Shown: piece after piece, positions 26,937 through 36,412 of the stretch
Layout: each line of letters begins with the position of its first letter
Position numbering within the stretch: position 1 is the stretch's first letter
Assembly (NCBI RefSeq): GCF_014212125.1
Contig: NZ_JACJVP010000021.1
Span: 1-64,000, forward strand
Length of the DNA stretch: 64,000 nucleotides
Source: Cohnella nanjingensis
GTDB taxonomy: Bacteria > Bacillota > Bacilli > Paenibacillales > Paenibacillaceae
Direction: 5' to 3'
Made by a program: the position numbers and the translations under genes
Notes under the pieces: model-generated
What the model was told of the DNA's origin: nothing
Databases searched by the model: none
What the model saw: the letters and a program-made list of their open reading frames with translations, nothing else

Positions 26937-29795
26937 TTAGGCGCGCGCGAGCGCCGCTTCGGTACGTGCGCGGTCGCGCTCCAGGACGGGGCCGAGGTAC
27001 TTGCCCGTATAGGACTTCTCGTTGGCCGCCAGTTGCTCCGGCGTCCCCGTGCCGACGATCGTGCCGCCGCCGCTGCCGCCCTCCGGTCCGAGGTCGACGA
27101 GGTAGTCGGCGGTCTTGATGACGTCGAGATTGTGCTCGATGACGAGCACGCTCTCGCCCGAGTCGACCAGCCGCTGCAGCACCTGCAGGAGACGATCGAT
27201 GTCGTCCGCATGAAGTCCGGTCGTCGGCTCGTCAAGGATGTACAGCGTCTTGCCCGTGCTTCGTCTGTACAGCTCGGCGGCCAGCTTCACCCGCTGGGCC
27301 TCGCCCCCGGACATCGTCGTCGACGGCTGCCCGATCGTCATGTAGCCGAGGCCGACATCCAGCAGCGTCTGGAGTTTGCGGTGAATGCGCGGGATGTTCT
27401 GGAAGAACTCCGTCGCGTGCTCGATCGTCATCTCCAGCACTTCGGCGATGCTCTTGCTCTTGTACTTCACTTCGAGCGTCTCGCGGTTGTAGCGCTTGCC
27501 CTTGCACACTTCGCAAGGGACATAGACGTCGGGCAGGAAGTGCATCTCGATCTTGATGATTCCGTCGCCCTTGCACGCTTCGCAGCGGCCGCCCTTGACG
27601 TTGAAGCTGAATCGGCCTTTCTTGTAGCCGCGGACCTTGGCCTCGTTCGTCATCGCATAGACGTCGCGGATATCGTCGAACACGCCGGTGTACGTGGCCG
27701 GATTCGAACGCGGCGTGCGGCCGATCGGCGATTGGTCGATGTCGATGACCTTCTCGAGATGCTCGATGCCGAGAATCTCGCGATACTCGCCGGGACGCAT
27801 CCGCGCCTTGTTCAGGTCTCGGGCCAGCGTCTTATACAGAATCTCGTTGACGAGGGTAGACTTGCCCGAGCCCGACACGCCGGTGACCGCCGTGAAGACG
27901 CCGAGCGGAATCTTCGCGTTCAGGTTCTTCAGGTTGTTCTCCTTGGCGCCTTTCACTTCGAGCCACTTGCCGTTCGGCTTGCGGCGCTGAAGCGGCACGG
28001 GAATGAACTTGCGGCCGCTCAAGTAAGCGCCGGTGAGCGAGTTCTGGTCCGCCATCACCTGCTCCGGCGTGCCGTAAGAGACGACCGTGCCGCCATGGAT
28101 GCCGGCGCCCGGGCCGATGTCGATCAGATAGTCGGCCGCCATCATCGTGTCCTCGTCATGCTCGACGACGATGAGCGTATTGCCCAGGTCGCGCATATGC
28201 TCCAAGGCTTTGATCAGCTTGTCGTTGTCCCGCTGATGCAGGCCGATGCTCGGCTCGTCGAGAATGTAGAGCACGCCCATCAGACTCGAGCCGATCTGCG
28301 TCGCGAGCCGGATCCGCTGAGCCTCGCCGCCGGACAGCGTGCCGGCCGCGCGGGATAGGGTCAAGTAATCCAAGCCGACGTTCACGAGGAAGCCGAGACG
28401 GTTGTTGATCTCCTTCAGGATGAGGTTCGCGATCTGCTTTTCCTTCTCGTTCAGCGTCAGTCCGGCGAAGAACCGCTGCGCGTCTCCGATCGACAGACCG
28501 GTGACGTAAGCCATGTTCTCCCCGCCGACGGTGACGGCGAGCGACTCCTTCTTGAGCCGGTGCCCTTTGCACTTGGCGCAGGGCTGCGCGCTCATATATT
28601 CCTGGATGAACTCGCGGATCCCCTCCGAAGCCGTCTCGCGGTAGCGGCGCTCCAGGTTGGGGACGACCCCTTCGAATTGGACGAGCGCGTCGCGCGTGTG
28701 ACCGAATTCGTTCTCGTAGCGGAACCGGATCTTCTCCGAGCCGGTGCCGTACAGAATCGTGTTCAGCAGCTTGTCGTCCAGATCCGAGATCGGCACGTTC
28801 GTCGGGATGCGGAAGTGCCGGCAGACGGCGTTCAGAAACTGCGGGTAGTAGTTGGACGTGCTGCCCGCCCAAGCCTCGAACGCGCCGTCATCGATGCTCT
28901 TCGACCGGTCGGGGACGAGCAGCGCCGGGTCGACGACCATCTTGACGCCGAGACCGTCGCACTCCGGACAGGCGCCGAAGGGCGAGTTGAAGGAGAACAT
29001 CCGCGGCGCAAGCTCCTCCATCGAGAAGCCGCAGATAGGACAAGCCAAATTGGCGTTGAACATGAGCTCTTCCTGGTCCATGACGTCCACGATGACGCGT
29101 CCGTTCGCCATCTTGAGCGCCATCTCGAGCGAATCGGCGAGCCGCGTGGCGACGTCGTCCTTCACCACGATCCGGTCGACGACGACTTCGATGGAGTGCT
29201 TCTTGTTCTTCTCCAGCTCGATCGTCTCCGAGAGGTCGATGATCTCGCCGTTGACGCGCACGCGCACGAAGCCCTGCTTCTGCACGTCGGCGAGCAGCTT
29301 GGCGTGCTCTCCCTTGCGGCCGGAGACGATCGGCGCCAGGATCTGCAGCCGGGTGCGCTCCGGGTACTCCAACAGGCGGTCGACCATCTGCTCGACGGTC
29401 TGCGACGTGATCTCCACGCCGTGATCCGGGCAATGCGGATGGCCGACGCGCGCGAACATGAGCCGGAGGTAGTCGTAGATCTCCGTCACCGTGCCGACGG
29501 TCGAGCGCGGATTGCGGCTCGTCGTCTTCTGGTCGATCGAGATGGCGGGCGACAGCCCCTCGATGGAGTCGACGTCCGGCTTGTCCATCTGGCCGAGGAA
29601 CTGCCGCGCATAGGCGGATAGCGACTCCACGTAGCGGCGCTGTCCCTCCGCGTAGATCGTATCGAACGCCAGCGACGACTTGCCGGAGCCGCTAAGCCCC
29701 GTCAGCACGACGAACTTGTCGCGGGGAATGGTCACGTCGATGTTCTTCAGGTTATGGGCGCGGGCGCCTTTGATGACGATGCTTTCGTTACCCAA
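26937..29795 (-). CDS. uvrA: Excinuclease ABC subunit A
   Basis: 952 residues. DNA damage-recognition ATPase of nucleotide excision repair. Two ABC modules with Walker [10 protein letters not shown] near the start and GVSGSGKST in the second half, and two signature motifs [12 protein letters not shown] and [12 protein letters not shown]. Zinc-finger cysteines lie in CPIC...CPEC and CEAC...CEVC. Start: the GTG at 29822 has no ribosome-binding site, whereas TTG 29795 has AAAGGGG 8 nt upstream and yields the usual [18 protein letters not shown]-terminus. A LexA box and a sigma-A promoter lie upstream. Confidence 0.95.
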   Translation of the reverse strand: MGNESIVIKGARAHNLKNIDVTIPRDKFVVLTGLSGSGKSSLAFDTIYAEGQRRYVESLSAYARQFLGQMDKPDVDSIEGLSPAISIDQKTTSRNPRSTVGTVTEIYDYLRLMFARVGHPHCPDHGVEITSQTVEQMVDRLLEYPERTRLQILAPIVSGRKGEHAKLLADVQKQGFVRVRVNGEIIDLSETIELEKNKKHSIEVVVDRIVVKDDVATRLADSLEMALKMANGRVIVDVMDQEELMFNANLACPICGFSMEELAPRMFSFNSPFGACPECDGLGVKMVVDPALLVPDRSKSIDDGAFEAWAGSTSNYYPQFLNAVCRHFRIPTNVPISDLDDKLLNTILYGTGSEKIRFRYENEFGHTRDALVQFEGVVPNLERRYRETASEGIREFIQEYMSAQPCAKCKGHRLKKESLAVTVGGENMAYVTGLSIGDAQRFFAGLTLNEKEKQIANLILKEINNRLGFLVNVGLDYLTLSRAAGTLSGGEAQRIRLATQIGSSLMGVLYILDEPSIGLHQRDNDKLIKALEHMRDLGNTLIVVEHDEDTMMAADYLIDIGPGAGIHGGTVVSYGTPEQVMADQNSLTGAYLSGRKFIPVPLQRRKPNGKWLEVKGAKENNLKNLNAKIPLGVFTAVTGVSGSGKSTLVNEILYKTLARDLNKARMRPGEYREILGIEHLEKVIDIDQSPIGRTPRSNPATYTGVFDDIRDVYAMTNEAKVRGYKKGRFSFNVKGGRCEACKGDGIIKIEMHFLPDVYVPCEVCKGKRYNRETLEVKYKSKSIAEVLEMTIEHATEFFQNIPRIHRKLQTLLDVGLGYMTIGQPSTTMSGGEAQRVKLAAELYRRSTGKTLYILDEPTTGLHADDIDRLLQVLQRLVDSGESVLVIEHNLDVIKTADYLVDLGPEGGSGGGTIVGTGTPEQLAANEKSYTGKYLGPVLERDRARTEAALARA

Positions 29796-29864
29796 CGGGA
29801 AAGCCCCTTTCGCAACGGTCACGGCGGGGCTTGCGTCAAACCGGCCGCAGTCGATCCGTACATA

Positions 29865-29913
29865 AGAATATGTGTTCTCATTTCATTATACGGCGTCCGG
29901 AACTGGCATGCAA
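29865..29913 (-). promoter_or_regulatory. uvrA promoter with LexA (DinR) box
   Basis: On the minus strand TTGCAT (29908-29913), 17 bp, TATAAT (29885-29890). Just downstream, AGAACACATATTCT (29865-29878) matches the GAAC-N4-GTTC SOS box of Bacillus with one change. A repressor there would overlap the transcription start. Confidence 0.85.
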
Positions 29914-30183
29914 ATGGAAATCCGGCCCGCGATAGCCAAATTCGTCATTTCCCTTCCCGTTCCGCGCCGGAAAGAGGAGTCACTCTTACCTCTACCCCGA
30001 ATCGCGAGGGATGAACGGCGGCCGGTCCGCTTCCTTCCCGCCCGCATCGGCATCGGTCCCGCTCCGGCCGTTAAACCGCTTGCGTCGCGAATCCCGGGTG
30101 ATATCCTGCTGCGAGCTCAGCTCCAGAGAATCTCTGCTGCAGGCGGCGCGAATCCCAGGAAACGCCCTGCCGCGACCTAAGCG

Positions 30184-30222
30184 CAAAAAACCTCCCGCCG
30201 CACCTTGCCCGGCAAAGAGGTT
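30184..30222 (-). terminator. Probable terminator after uvrB
   Basis: Minus-strand AACCTC ... GAGGTT with an inner TTTGCC-GG-GCAA hairpin, followed by TTTTTTGCGC. Confidence 0.65.
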
Positions 30223-30231
30223 CCCGCTTCC

Positions 30232-32220
30232 TTACATGCCCGCTTTGAGCTCCAGCAGCGCGTCGCGCAGCTCGGCGGCCCGCTCGAACTGGAGGTTCTT
30301 CGCGGCGTCCTTCATCTCCGCCTCGAGGCGGTTGATGACGGATTGGCGATCCTTCTTCGACAGCTTGTCGACGCTCTCCATGCCGGTCAGGTACGTGCTC
30401 TTCTGCTCGGCCACCTTCGTCGCCTCGATGACGTCGCGCACCTTCTTGCGGATCGTCTGCGGGGTGATCCCGTGCTTCTCGTTGTAGGCGATCTGTATCG
30501 TGCGCCGGCGCTCCGTCTCTCCGATCGCCTTCTCCATCGAGTCCGTGATCTTGTCGCCGTACATGATGACGCGGCCTTCCGCATTCCGCGCCGCCCGCCC
30601 GATCGTCTGGATGAGCGAGCGCTCCGCCCGGAGGAAACCTTCCTTGTCCGCGTCGAGGATCGCCACCAGCGTCACCTCGGGCAAGTCCAGCCCTTCCCGA
30701 AGCAGGTTGATCCCTACCAGCACGTCGAACGTGCCGATCCGCAGATCGCGCAGAATCGCCATCCGCTCCAGCGTCTTGATGTCCGAATGGAGATACCGGA
30801 CCTTGATGCCGACTTCCTTCAAGTAGTCGGTCAAGTCCTCCGCCATCTTCTTCGTCAGCGTCGTGACCAGGATGCGCTCGTCCTTCGCGATGCGGGTCCG
30901 GATCTCGCCCAGGAGGTCGTCGATCTGCCCCTTCGTCGGGCGGACTTCGATGACCGGATCCACGAGCCCCGTCGGCCGGATGATCTGCTGCACCATCGTC
31001 GGGCAGTGCTCCAGCTCGTAAGGGCCCGGAGTCGCCGACACGTAGATGAGCTGCTTGGCCTTTGCCTCGAATTCCTCGAAGCGCATCGGCCGGTTGTCTT
31101 TCGCCGACGGCAGGCGGAAGCCGTGGTCGACCAAGACGGTCTTGCGCGCCTGGTCGCCATTGTACATCGCCCGAATCTGCGGCAGCGATACGTGCGATTC
31201 GTCGATGACGACGAGATAGTCGTCCGGGAAGAAGTCCATGAGCGTATACGGCGTCGCGCCCCGCTCGCGGAACGTCAGCGGTCCCGAGTAGTTCTCGATG
31301 CCGGAGCAGAAGCCCATCTCCGCCATCATCTCGAGGTCGTACCGCGTGCGCTGCTCCAGCCGCTGCGCCTCCAGGAGCTTGCCGGCCTCGCGGAGCTCGG
31401 CGAGGCGCTCCTCCAGCTCGCGCTCGATGTTCACCATCGCGCGCTTCATCTTCTCTTCGGCGGTCACGAAGTGAGACGCCGGGAAGATCGACACGTGCTC
31501 GCGCTGGCCGATGATCTCGCCGGTGAGCACGTCGATCTCGGTGATCCGCTCGATCTCGTCGCCGAACAGCTCGACCCGGATGGCCCGGTCCCCGACCGAG
31601 ACGGGGAAAATCTCCAGCACGTCGCCCCGCACGCGGAAGGTGCCGCGCGTGAAGTTGATGTCGTTGCGCTGGTACTGAATGTCCACCAGCTTGTGGAGGA
31701 TCGCGTTGCGCGACTTCTCCATCCCGACCCGCAGGCTAAGGCGCAGGTCGCGGTACTCTTCAGGCGAACCGAGGCCGTAGATGCACGAGACGCTCGCCAC
31801 GATGATGACGTCCTTGCGCTCGAACAGCGAGGAGGTCGCGGAGTGGCGCAGCTTGTCGATCTCGTCGTTGATGCTGGAATCCTTCTCGATATACGTATCC
31901 GAAGACGGGATATACGCCTCCGGCTGATAATAATCGTAGTAGCTGACGAAGTATTCCACGGCGTTCTCCGGGAAAAACTCCTTGAACTCGCTGCACAGCT
32001 GGGCGGCGAGCGTCTTGTTGTGGGCGATGACGAGCGTCGGCTTGTTGACCTTCGCGATCGTCTGCGCGATCGTGAACGTCTTCCCGGTGCCGGTCGCCCC
32101 GAGCAGCGTCTGGTGCCGCTTGCCATGCTCGACCCCCTCGGTCAGCTGCCGGATCGCTTCCGGTTGGTCTCCCTGCGGTTCGTATTCGGACATCAGCTTA
32201 AATACAGACGGCTCTGCCAT
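30232..32220 (-). CDS. uvrB: Excinuclease ABC subunit B
   Basis: 662 residues, standard length. Damage-verification helicase-like subunit. Walker [13 protein letters not shown], the beta-hairpin [21 protein letters not shown] (split in the family as Y-Y-D-Y-Y-Q-P), [23 protein letters not shown], and a C-terminal UVR motif ([26 protein letters not shown]) that binds UvrC. ATG 32220 has GGAGG 11 nt upstream; the longer frame to 32253 is unsupported. Unlike most Firmicutes, uvrB and uvrA are separated by about 430 bp, each with its own SOS promoter. Confidence 0.96.
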   Translation of the reverse strand: MAEPSVFKLMSEYEPQGDQPEAIRQLTEGVEHGKRHQTLLGATGTGKTFTIAQTIAKVNKPTLVIAHNKTLAAQLCSEFKEFFPENAVEYFVSYYDYYQPEAYIPSSDTYIEKDSSINDEIDKLRHSATSSLFERKDVIIVASVSCIYGLGSPEEYRDLRLSLRVGMEKSRNAILHKLVDIQYQRNDINFTRGTFRVRGDVLEIFPVSVGDRAIRVELFGDEIERITEIDVLTGEIIGQREHVSIFPASHFVTAEEKMKRAMVNIERELEERLAELREAGKLLEAQRLEQRTRYDLEMMAEMGFCSGIENYSGPLTFRERGATPYTLMDFFPDDYLVVIDESHVSLPQIRAMYNGDQARKTVLVDHGFRLPSAKDNRPMRFEEFEAKAKQLIYVSATPGPYELEHCPTMVQQIIRPTGLVDPVIEVRPTKGQIDDLLGEIRTRIAKDERILVTTLTKKMAEDLTDYLKEVGIKVRYLHSDIKTLERMAILRDLRIGTFDVLVGINLLREGLDLPEVTLVAILDADKEGFLRAERSLIQTIGRAARNAEGRVIMYGDKITDSMEKAIGETERRRTIQIAYNEKHGITPQTIRKKVRDVIEATKVAEQKSTYLTGMESVDKLSKKDRQSVINRLEAEMKDAAKNLQFERAAELRDALLELKAGM

Positions 32221-32315
32221 CGTGACGCGCACCTCCATTGTCCCATAGACCAAAGTCCTATATTATTCCAGCCCCGAATATCCCGATAAATAGGATATAC
32301 TGCCGGCACGAAACA

Positions 32316-32362
32316 GAATATGTGTTCCCATCCATTATAACTTTTTAAGGGAACGCCGTCAA
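32316..32362 (-). promoter_or_regulatory. uvrB promoter with LexA (DinR) box
   Basis: Minus-strand TTGACG (32357-32362), 17 bp, TATAAT (32334-32339), then a box GGAACACATATTCT at about 32316-32329 in the same place relative to the -10 as in the uvrA promoter. The -35 lies 13 bp from the divergent motA start, so motA may be affected too. Confidence 0.85.
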
Positions 32363-32374
32363 AGGAGCGGTTGC

Positions 32375-33199
32375 ATGAAACGGCTGGATCATACGACGTC
32401 ATGGGGGATCCTCGCAGGACTCGCCGCCCTCATCGGAGGCTTCCTGTGGGAGGGCGGGCACTGGGGCGGCCTCATCGAGAAATCGGCGCTGCTGATCGTC
32501 TTCGGCGGCACCTTCGCGGCGGTGGCGGTCAGCCATCCCGCGCATCGGCTCAAGCAGATTCCCGAGGCGCTGCGTCTCGCGTTCCGCCCGCAGGCCCAAG
32601 ACCCGCGGGCGCTCATCGACGACCTCGTCGACTTCGCTACCGTCGCCCGCCGGGAAGGGGTGCTGGCGCTGGAGAACCGCGTAGTGGAGCATCCGACCCC
32701 GTATCTGCGGAACGGCCTGCAGATGGTGGTGGACGGCACCGACCCCGAGCTCAACCGGCAGATCCTCGAAGTCGAGATCGACGCGGTCGAGCGGAAGCTC
32801 GAACAGCAGGCCAAGATCTTCGAATCGGCGGGAGGATTCGCCCCGACGATGGGCATCATCGGCACGGTCATGGGGCTGATCCACGTGCTAGGCAATCTGT
32901 CGGACCCCGGCTCGCTGGGGCCGTCGATCGCGGTCGCCTTCACGGCTACGCTGTACGGCGTCGCTTCGGCGAACGTCATCTACCTCCCCGTCGCCTCCAA
33001 GATTCGCGCCCGCACAGCCGAGACGGTGCAGACGATGGAGCTGATGCTGGAGGGGATCCTCGCCATCCAGGCCGGGGAGAATCCGAACCTCATCCGCAAG
33101 AAGCTGACCTCCTTCATGCTGCTGGAGGACATTCCGCAGGGGAAGAAGGTGGTCGCCGATGCGGCGGAGCCGGAACAAGCGCAAGTCGGGCGCGCATGA
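32375..33199 (+). CDS. Flagellar motor stator protein MotA/MotP
   Basis: 274 residues, four predicted membrane helices with the large cytoplasmic loop between helices 2 and 3. Landmarks: LIVFGGTFAAVAVSHP, ESAGGFAPTMGIIGTVMGLIHVLGNL and GPSIAVAFTATLYGVASANVIYLPVASKI (MotA/TolQ/ExbB fold). Together with the next gene it forms the ion-conducting stator of the flagellar motor. Proton (MotA) or sodium (MotP) coupling cannot be told reliably. ATG follows GGAGCGGTTGC. Not in a flagellar operon; divergent from uvrB. Confidence 0.92.
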   Translation: MKRLDHTTSWGILAGLAALIGGFLWEGGHWGGLIEKSALLIVFGGTFAAVAVSHPAHRLKQIPEALRLAFRPQAQDPRALIDDLVDFATVARREGVLALENRVVEHPTPYLRNGLQMVVDGTDPELNRQILEVEIDAVERKLEQQAKIFESAGGFAPTMGIIGTVMGLIHVLGNLSDPGSLGPSIAVAFTATLYGVASANVIYLPVASKIRARTAETVQTMELMLEGILAIQAGENPNLIRKKLTSFMLLEDIPQGKKVVADAAEPEQAQVGRA

Positions 33200-33932
33200 C
33201 AACAGCGAACGATGGCTGATCACGTACGCCGATCTCATCACGCTGCTCATGATCTTCTTCGTCATCCTCTACGCGATGAGCCAGGTGGACGTGAAGAAGT
33301 ACGACACGCTGGCCCAGTCCCTGCAGCTTCAGTTCCGCCAGGCCGACAGCGTCATCGAGCTCGGCACCGGCGTGAACGGCGGGATCGACGCCGCCAAGTA
33401 CCGGACGCCCTCGCCCAGCGCGGAACCGACGCCCGAGCGCGCGGAGGTGAAGATCCAGGCGCACGAGCAGCAGCTGCAAGACTTGCTGAAGGTCATCCGG
33501 GCCTACGTGAAGGACAACCGCCTCGAAACGCAGGTATTCGTCGCGGATACGCCCAAGGGCATCGCGATCCGGCTGTCGGACCGCTTCCTCTTCGATCTCG
33601 GCAAGGCCGACCTGAAGTCCGATGCGCTGCCGGTGCTGGCCAAGCTGTCCAGCTTGTTCGGGAATCTGCGCAACACCATCTCCATCCAGGGCCATACCGA
33701 CAACCTCCCGCTTCAGGACGGGGCCGTCTACAAAGACAACTGGGGGCTCTCGGCGGGCCGGGCGCTATCCGTGCTGCGGTACTTCGTGGACGTGGAGAAG
33801 CTGGACGAGGGCGTGTTCGAGATCGCCGGCTACGCGGACACGCAGCCGATCGCCCCGAACGACACGGAGGCGAACCGCCAGAAGAACCGCCGCGTCGAGA
33901 TCCTCGTGCTGCGGCAGCCGGATGCCTCCTAA
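33159..33932 (+). CDS. Flagellar motor stator protein MotB/MotS
   Basis: 257 residues. One membrane helix about 20-42 with ion-binding D25 in WLITYADLITLLMIFFVILYAMSQ; C-terminal OmpA-like peptidoglycan-binding domain (ISIQGHTDNLP, LSAGRALSVLRYFV, ADTQPIAPNDTEANRQKNRRVEI). Overlaps motA by 41 nt, so the pair is co-translated. A long-stem terminator follows. Confidence 0.93.
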   Translation: MRRSRNKRKSGAHDNSERWLITYADLITLLMIFFVILYAMSQVDVKKYDTLAQSLQLQFRQADSVIELGTGVNGGIDAAKYRTPSPSAEPTPERAEVKIQAHEQQLQDLLKVIRAYVKDNRLETQVFVADTPKGIAIRLSDRFLFDLGKADLKSDALPVLAKLSSLFGNLRNTISIQGHTDNLPLQDGAVYKDNWGLSAGRALSVLRYFVDVEKLDEGVFEIAGYADTQPIAPNDTEANRQKNRRVEILVLRQPDAS

Positions 33933-33958
33933 ATCAAGAAAACGATAGAAACGAATAG

Positions 33959-34006
33959 AGCTCCCTATCGCAACCTCTTCGGTATCCAGAGTGGCGATAG
34001 GGAGCT
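33959..34006 (+). terminator. Probable terminator after motB
   Basis: AGCTCCCTATCGC (33959-33971) pairs perfectly with GCGATAGGGAGCT (33994-34006) around a 22-nt loop. The following TTCATA is a poor U-tract, so termination may be partial. Confidence 0.6.
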
Positions 34007-34140
34007 TTCATATGGAGTCCGGTGATGATGAGTCCCCATGATAACGAAATCTGGCGAACGCGCAGCGAATGGTTATCCTTTCCCCCAAATAAGCGAGGCA
34101 GCTAGAGCGGTACTTTGAAAATTGAATCTTTACGTCTTGA

Positions 34141-34242
34141 ATGGAGCGATCGTTGGTGATTAATTTGTTGGGAAAAGCTGTGTTGCTGCTTGTCGCGTTT
34201 ACTTTGTTGTTCTTGACGGCCATTGAAAAGAGAGGTAATTGA
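34141..34242 (+). CDS. Possible 33-residue membrane peptide
   Basis: Frame reading MERSLVINLLGKAVLLLVAF then TLLFLTAIEKRGN: one hydrophobic helix with charged ends, in a region of other tiny membrane proteins. No convincing Shine-Dalgarno sequence lies upstream, so this is uncertain. Confidence 0.25.
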   Translation: MERSLVINLLGKAVLLLVAFTLLFLTAIEKRGN

Positions 34243-34404
34243 ACCAGTCAGGTCCCGTTTCCTGTTACTTCAAGTACCTTGAGATTTTACGGATAGGCGT
34301 GAAATATTTATTTGTAAGGGCGAATGCACTGGCCGTATTCATGTCTCTTCATACGATGAGGGTGTGATAAACAATCACAGATAATCAATTAGGTGGTGAA
34401 AGAA

Positions 34405-34521
34405 ATGGGATACGGTGTTGGTGGTGTAGGCCATTCTTGTGGGGGTTATGGCGGAATGGGCGGTGCTGCATTCGCACTTGTAATTTTCGTTCTGTTGGTC
34501 ATTATTCTGCGTGCAATCTGA
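34405..34521 (+). CDS. YjcZ-family tiny sporulation membrane protein
   Basis: 38 residues: Gly-rich start MGYGVGGVGHSCGGYGGMGG followed by one hydrophobic helix AAFALVIFVLLVIILRAI. This layout is that of the YjcZ/SscA-type sporulation peptides of Bacillaceae and Paenibacillaceae. AGGTGGTGA lies just upstream of the ATG. Monocistronic with its own terminator. A second, altered copy of the membrane helix is encoded at 35030-35161. Confidence 0.85.
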   Translation: MGYGVGGVGHSCGGYGGMGGAAFALVIFVLLVIILRAI

Positions 34522-34552
34522 TTAGGTAAATCAGAAAAAGAATCATGCGCAC

Positions 34553-34597
34553 ATACAACTCCGCTTAGCCACATAGCTGAGCGGAGTTGTATTTTTC
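34553..34597 (+). terminator. Rho-independent terminator after the YjcZ-type gene
   Basis: Stem ATACAACTCCGCTTAGC / GCTGAGCGGAGTTGTAT around loop CACATA, followed by TTTTT. Confidence 0.92.
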
Positions 34598-34810
34598 ACA
34601 ACAGTTCCTTGTGTCAGACAGAAAACCTTGAGCCAACGTACCGGGATAGGTCGATCGCTCAAGAGAAAAATCCCATACAGCAACAAATTCAACCCTTTAT
34701 TACAGGTGTTTGTTGATAAATGATGGATCTGTGCGATTGAACTAACCAAATGCTTATCCAATCATAAACTAAAATGCAACTATCCTTCGCTTGAACGGAG
34801 GTGACAGCAA

Positions 34811-34978
34811 ATGACAAAACCGAAAAAACGGATTACAAAGAAAGCCGTGCATACAAAAGCTTTTTTCCCGTTTGGATTCGATCGTTTCGATCGTTTCGAT
34901 CGTTTCGATCGTTTTGAACGCTTTGAGCGTTTTCCGTTCGAGCGTCGATTCGATTTTTTCGACCCCTTCTTTTTTTAA
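34811..34978 (+). CDS. Small Phe/Arg-rich protein with FDR tandem repeats
   Basis: 55 residues. Basic start MTKPKKRITKKAVHTKAFFP, then FDR repeated four times (encoded by near-identical 9-bp units TTCGATCGT), then FERFER and an aromatic end FDFFDPFFF. GGAGGTGA lies 6 nt before the ATG, so translation is well supported. No known family recognised. Neighbouring tiny genes are sporulation-type, so a spore-layer role is a guess. Phe-Arg/Asp alternation suggests self-association through aromatic and charge contacts (inference). Confidence 0.8.
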   Translation: MTKPKKRITKKAVHTKAFFPFGFDRFDRFDRFDRFERFERFPFERRFDFFDPFFF

Positions 34979-35029
34979 GTTTAGATAAGGGTTCTTTTAG
35001 AACAACTTCCAATTAATAATCACGGCCAA

Positions 35030-35161
35030 ATGATGATTGAATGTGTCAGCGATAGCCGCGATAAAGGCGGTGCTATTTTGGCAGTATCTGTACTTTTAGT
35101 TTTACTTGTACTTGTACTTTTCATTCTGTTGGTCATTATCCTTCGTGCTGTCCGTTATTAA
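35030..35161 (+). pseudogene. Second YjcZ-like helix, start altered
   Basis: The frame ends GGAILAVSVLLVLLVLVLF then ILLVIILRAVRY, and its last part (FILLVIILRA) matches the 34405 peptide (FVLLVIILRA) in both protein and DNA. The Gly-rich start is missing, replaced by MMIECVSDSRDK, and no ribosome-binding site precedes the ATG. Probably a decayed duplicate, though expression cannot be excluded; a good terminator follows. Confidence 0.55.
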
Positions 35162-35174
35162 TGGATTGATTGAA

Positions 35175-35213
35175 CCCGTCAACCTCTGTGAATGGGTGGC
35201 GGGTTTTTTAAGA
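35175..35213 (+). terminator. Rho-independent terminator
   Basis: ACCCGTCAACC pairs with GGGTGGCGGGT across TCTGTGAAT, followed by TTTTTT. Confidence 0.85.
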
Positions 35214-35309
35214 AGTTGGACGCGTTCCGGACGATTACGGACACCTGATTTCCGTCCCTTTCGGTCCCGAAACGCGCAAGCGGCCCAACCGGCCATTTGC
35301 TTTAACCGT

Positions 35310-36377
35310 CTATGATCGGATCGTTTTGCGTCCGGCCTCTTGGTGGTCGTAAAGGTATTTGCCGTATTGCGCGATGATGGTTTTATCGTGTTTCTTCAAC
35401 CGGCGAATCAGCATGTCGTTCCACGGCATGCCCCGATGTTTAAACCATAGCAAGAAGGGACCGAACACGGGCTGCAGTTTTTGCGGAACGATGACGTAAG
35501 GGACGTCGACCAATTGCGCAAGCCTCTGCCGGAATGGCTCCAACATCATCTCTCCGATATTCCAGCTGCCTCCCGAGTAGCTGATCGGAATGGGGCGTAC
35601 CCCGACTTCGAATTGCTTCAGAAACGCCGCGGTCAGCTCCGCCATGACGCCGCCGGCATTCTGGATGATTTGCCGCGAGATGATATCGCCTTCCTTCGCG
35701 CTCTTGGCGACGGACAGACTGAGCCTCGCCAGCAAACCCCGGTGCCGGTAGGGATACAGATCGTGAACCTTCTCCGCAAGCTCCCAAGCCGTCTGAAGCT
35801 TGGTTCTGTCCCTATAGTCAACCCCCCACTTCTTGCAAATCTCCTCTACCAAACTGGTCGGATGGCCTCGGCCGTCCAACGAATAAATGACGCTTTTCAG
35901 TCCCTGCAGACCGATCTCGTAACCGCTCCCCTCATCTCCGAGAATCGATCCGAAACCGCCCAGCACCATGGTCTTCCCATGTATAGAGCGTCCGTATATA
36001 AAGGACCCGGTGCCGCTGGAGGCGAGCACGCCATGATCGCTGCAGAACGAGGCGGCAAGCGATGTCTCCTTTTCTTCGTACGCATGAACCTCCGCGGCAA
36101 TATCCGCAGCCGATATGGCCTTGTTCAACAGTTCGCGCGACATGAGTACGGAAGCGGCGACTATGGTAATTTGCCGCGGATGGACGGAAGCGTCGTCCAG
36201 CGCGGCTTGAATCGATTCCACGATGGAATGGACGGCGATCTCGTGTCCGGCGAATACCTCGTTGGCCGAGCCCCCTATGCCGAAACCCAAAAGCTCGGCA
36301 TCCTCGTTCAATATGACGCTGATCGTTTTGGATCCGCCGCTTTCGATGCTCAAAATATATGGTTGTATGACTGCCAA
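35310..36377 (-). CDS. BadF/BcrA-type sugar kinase (N-acetylglucosamine kinase-like)
   Basis: 355 residues, ASKHA ATPase fold. Phosphate-1 loop YILSIESGGSKTISVILNE, phosphate-2 region ASSGTGSFIYGR, and FGSILGDEGSGYEIGLQGLKS, the signature of BadF/BcrA-type and NAGK-like kinases. Probably phosphorylates the amino sugar or glycoside imported by the operon. Starts at TTG 36377 with GGAGG 7 nt upstream. Last gene of a seven-gene minus-strand sugar operon. Confidence 0.85.
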   Translation of the reverse strand: MAVIQPYILSIESGGSKTISVILNEDAELLGFGIGGSANEVFAGHEIAVHSIVESIQAALDDASVHPRQITIVAASVLMSRELLNKAISAADIAAEVHAYEEKETSLAASFCSDHGVLASSGTGSFIYGRSIHGKTMVLGGFGSILGDEGSGYEIGLQGLKSVIYSLDGRGHPTSLVEEICKKWGVDYRDRTKLQTAWELAEKVHDLYPYRHRGLLARLSLSVAKSAKEGDIISRQIIQNAGGVMAELTAAFLKQFEVGVRPIPISYSGGSWNIGEMMLEPFRQRLAQLVDVPYVIVPQKLQPVFGPFLLWFKHRGMPWNDMLIRRLKKHDKTIIAQYGKYLYDHQEAGRKTIRS

Positions 36378-36412
36378 GTCGTTCCCTCCAAACCTTGTCC
36401 AGCATGCTGTGT

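Larger units (their letters stand above)
29796..30231. other. Intergenic region upstream of uvrA and downstream of uvrB
   Basis: Holds the uvrA promoter with SOS box (29865-29913) and the uvrB terminator (30184-30222). The stretch 29914-30183 is GC-rich; frames across it lack ribosome-binding sites and family resemblance. Nothing else recognised. Confidence 0.6.
33933..34404. other. Intergenic region before the small sporulation genes
   Basis: Begins with the terminator at 33959-34006. AT-richer than its surroundings from about 34080. Contains the doubtful 33-codon frame at 34141-34242 and a CATACGAT motif near 34350 that resembles a sigma-E -10, without a matching -35 at the right distance. 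A minus-strand frame at 34008-34223 has no ribosome-binding site. Confidence 0.5.

Noticed and set aside
30205..32289. Long plus-strand frame opposite uvrB, and similar frames opposite other GC-rich genes (e.g. 47206-50199)
   Set aside because: High-GC genes leave long open antisense frames; sequences are Arg/Ala/Leu/Asp-rich with no domain, and the true genes on the other strand are unambiguous.
34008..34223. 71-residue minus-strand frame
   Set aside because: No Shine-Dalgarno sequence and no family resemblance; overlaps a plus-strand small frame that is no better supported.
34543..34761. 72-residue minus-strand frame
   Set aside because: It covers the strong plus-strand terminator at 34553-34597 and has no ribosome-binding site.
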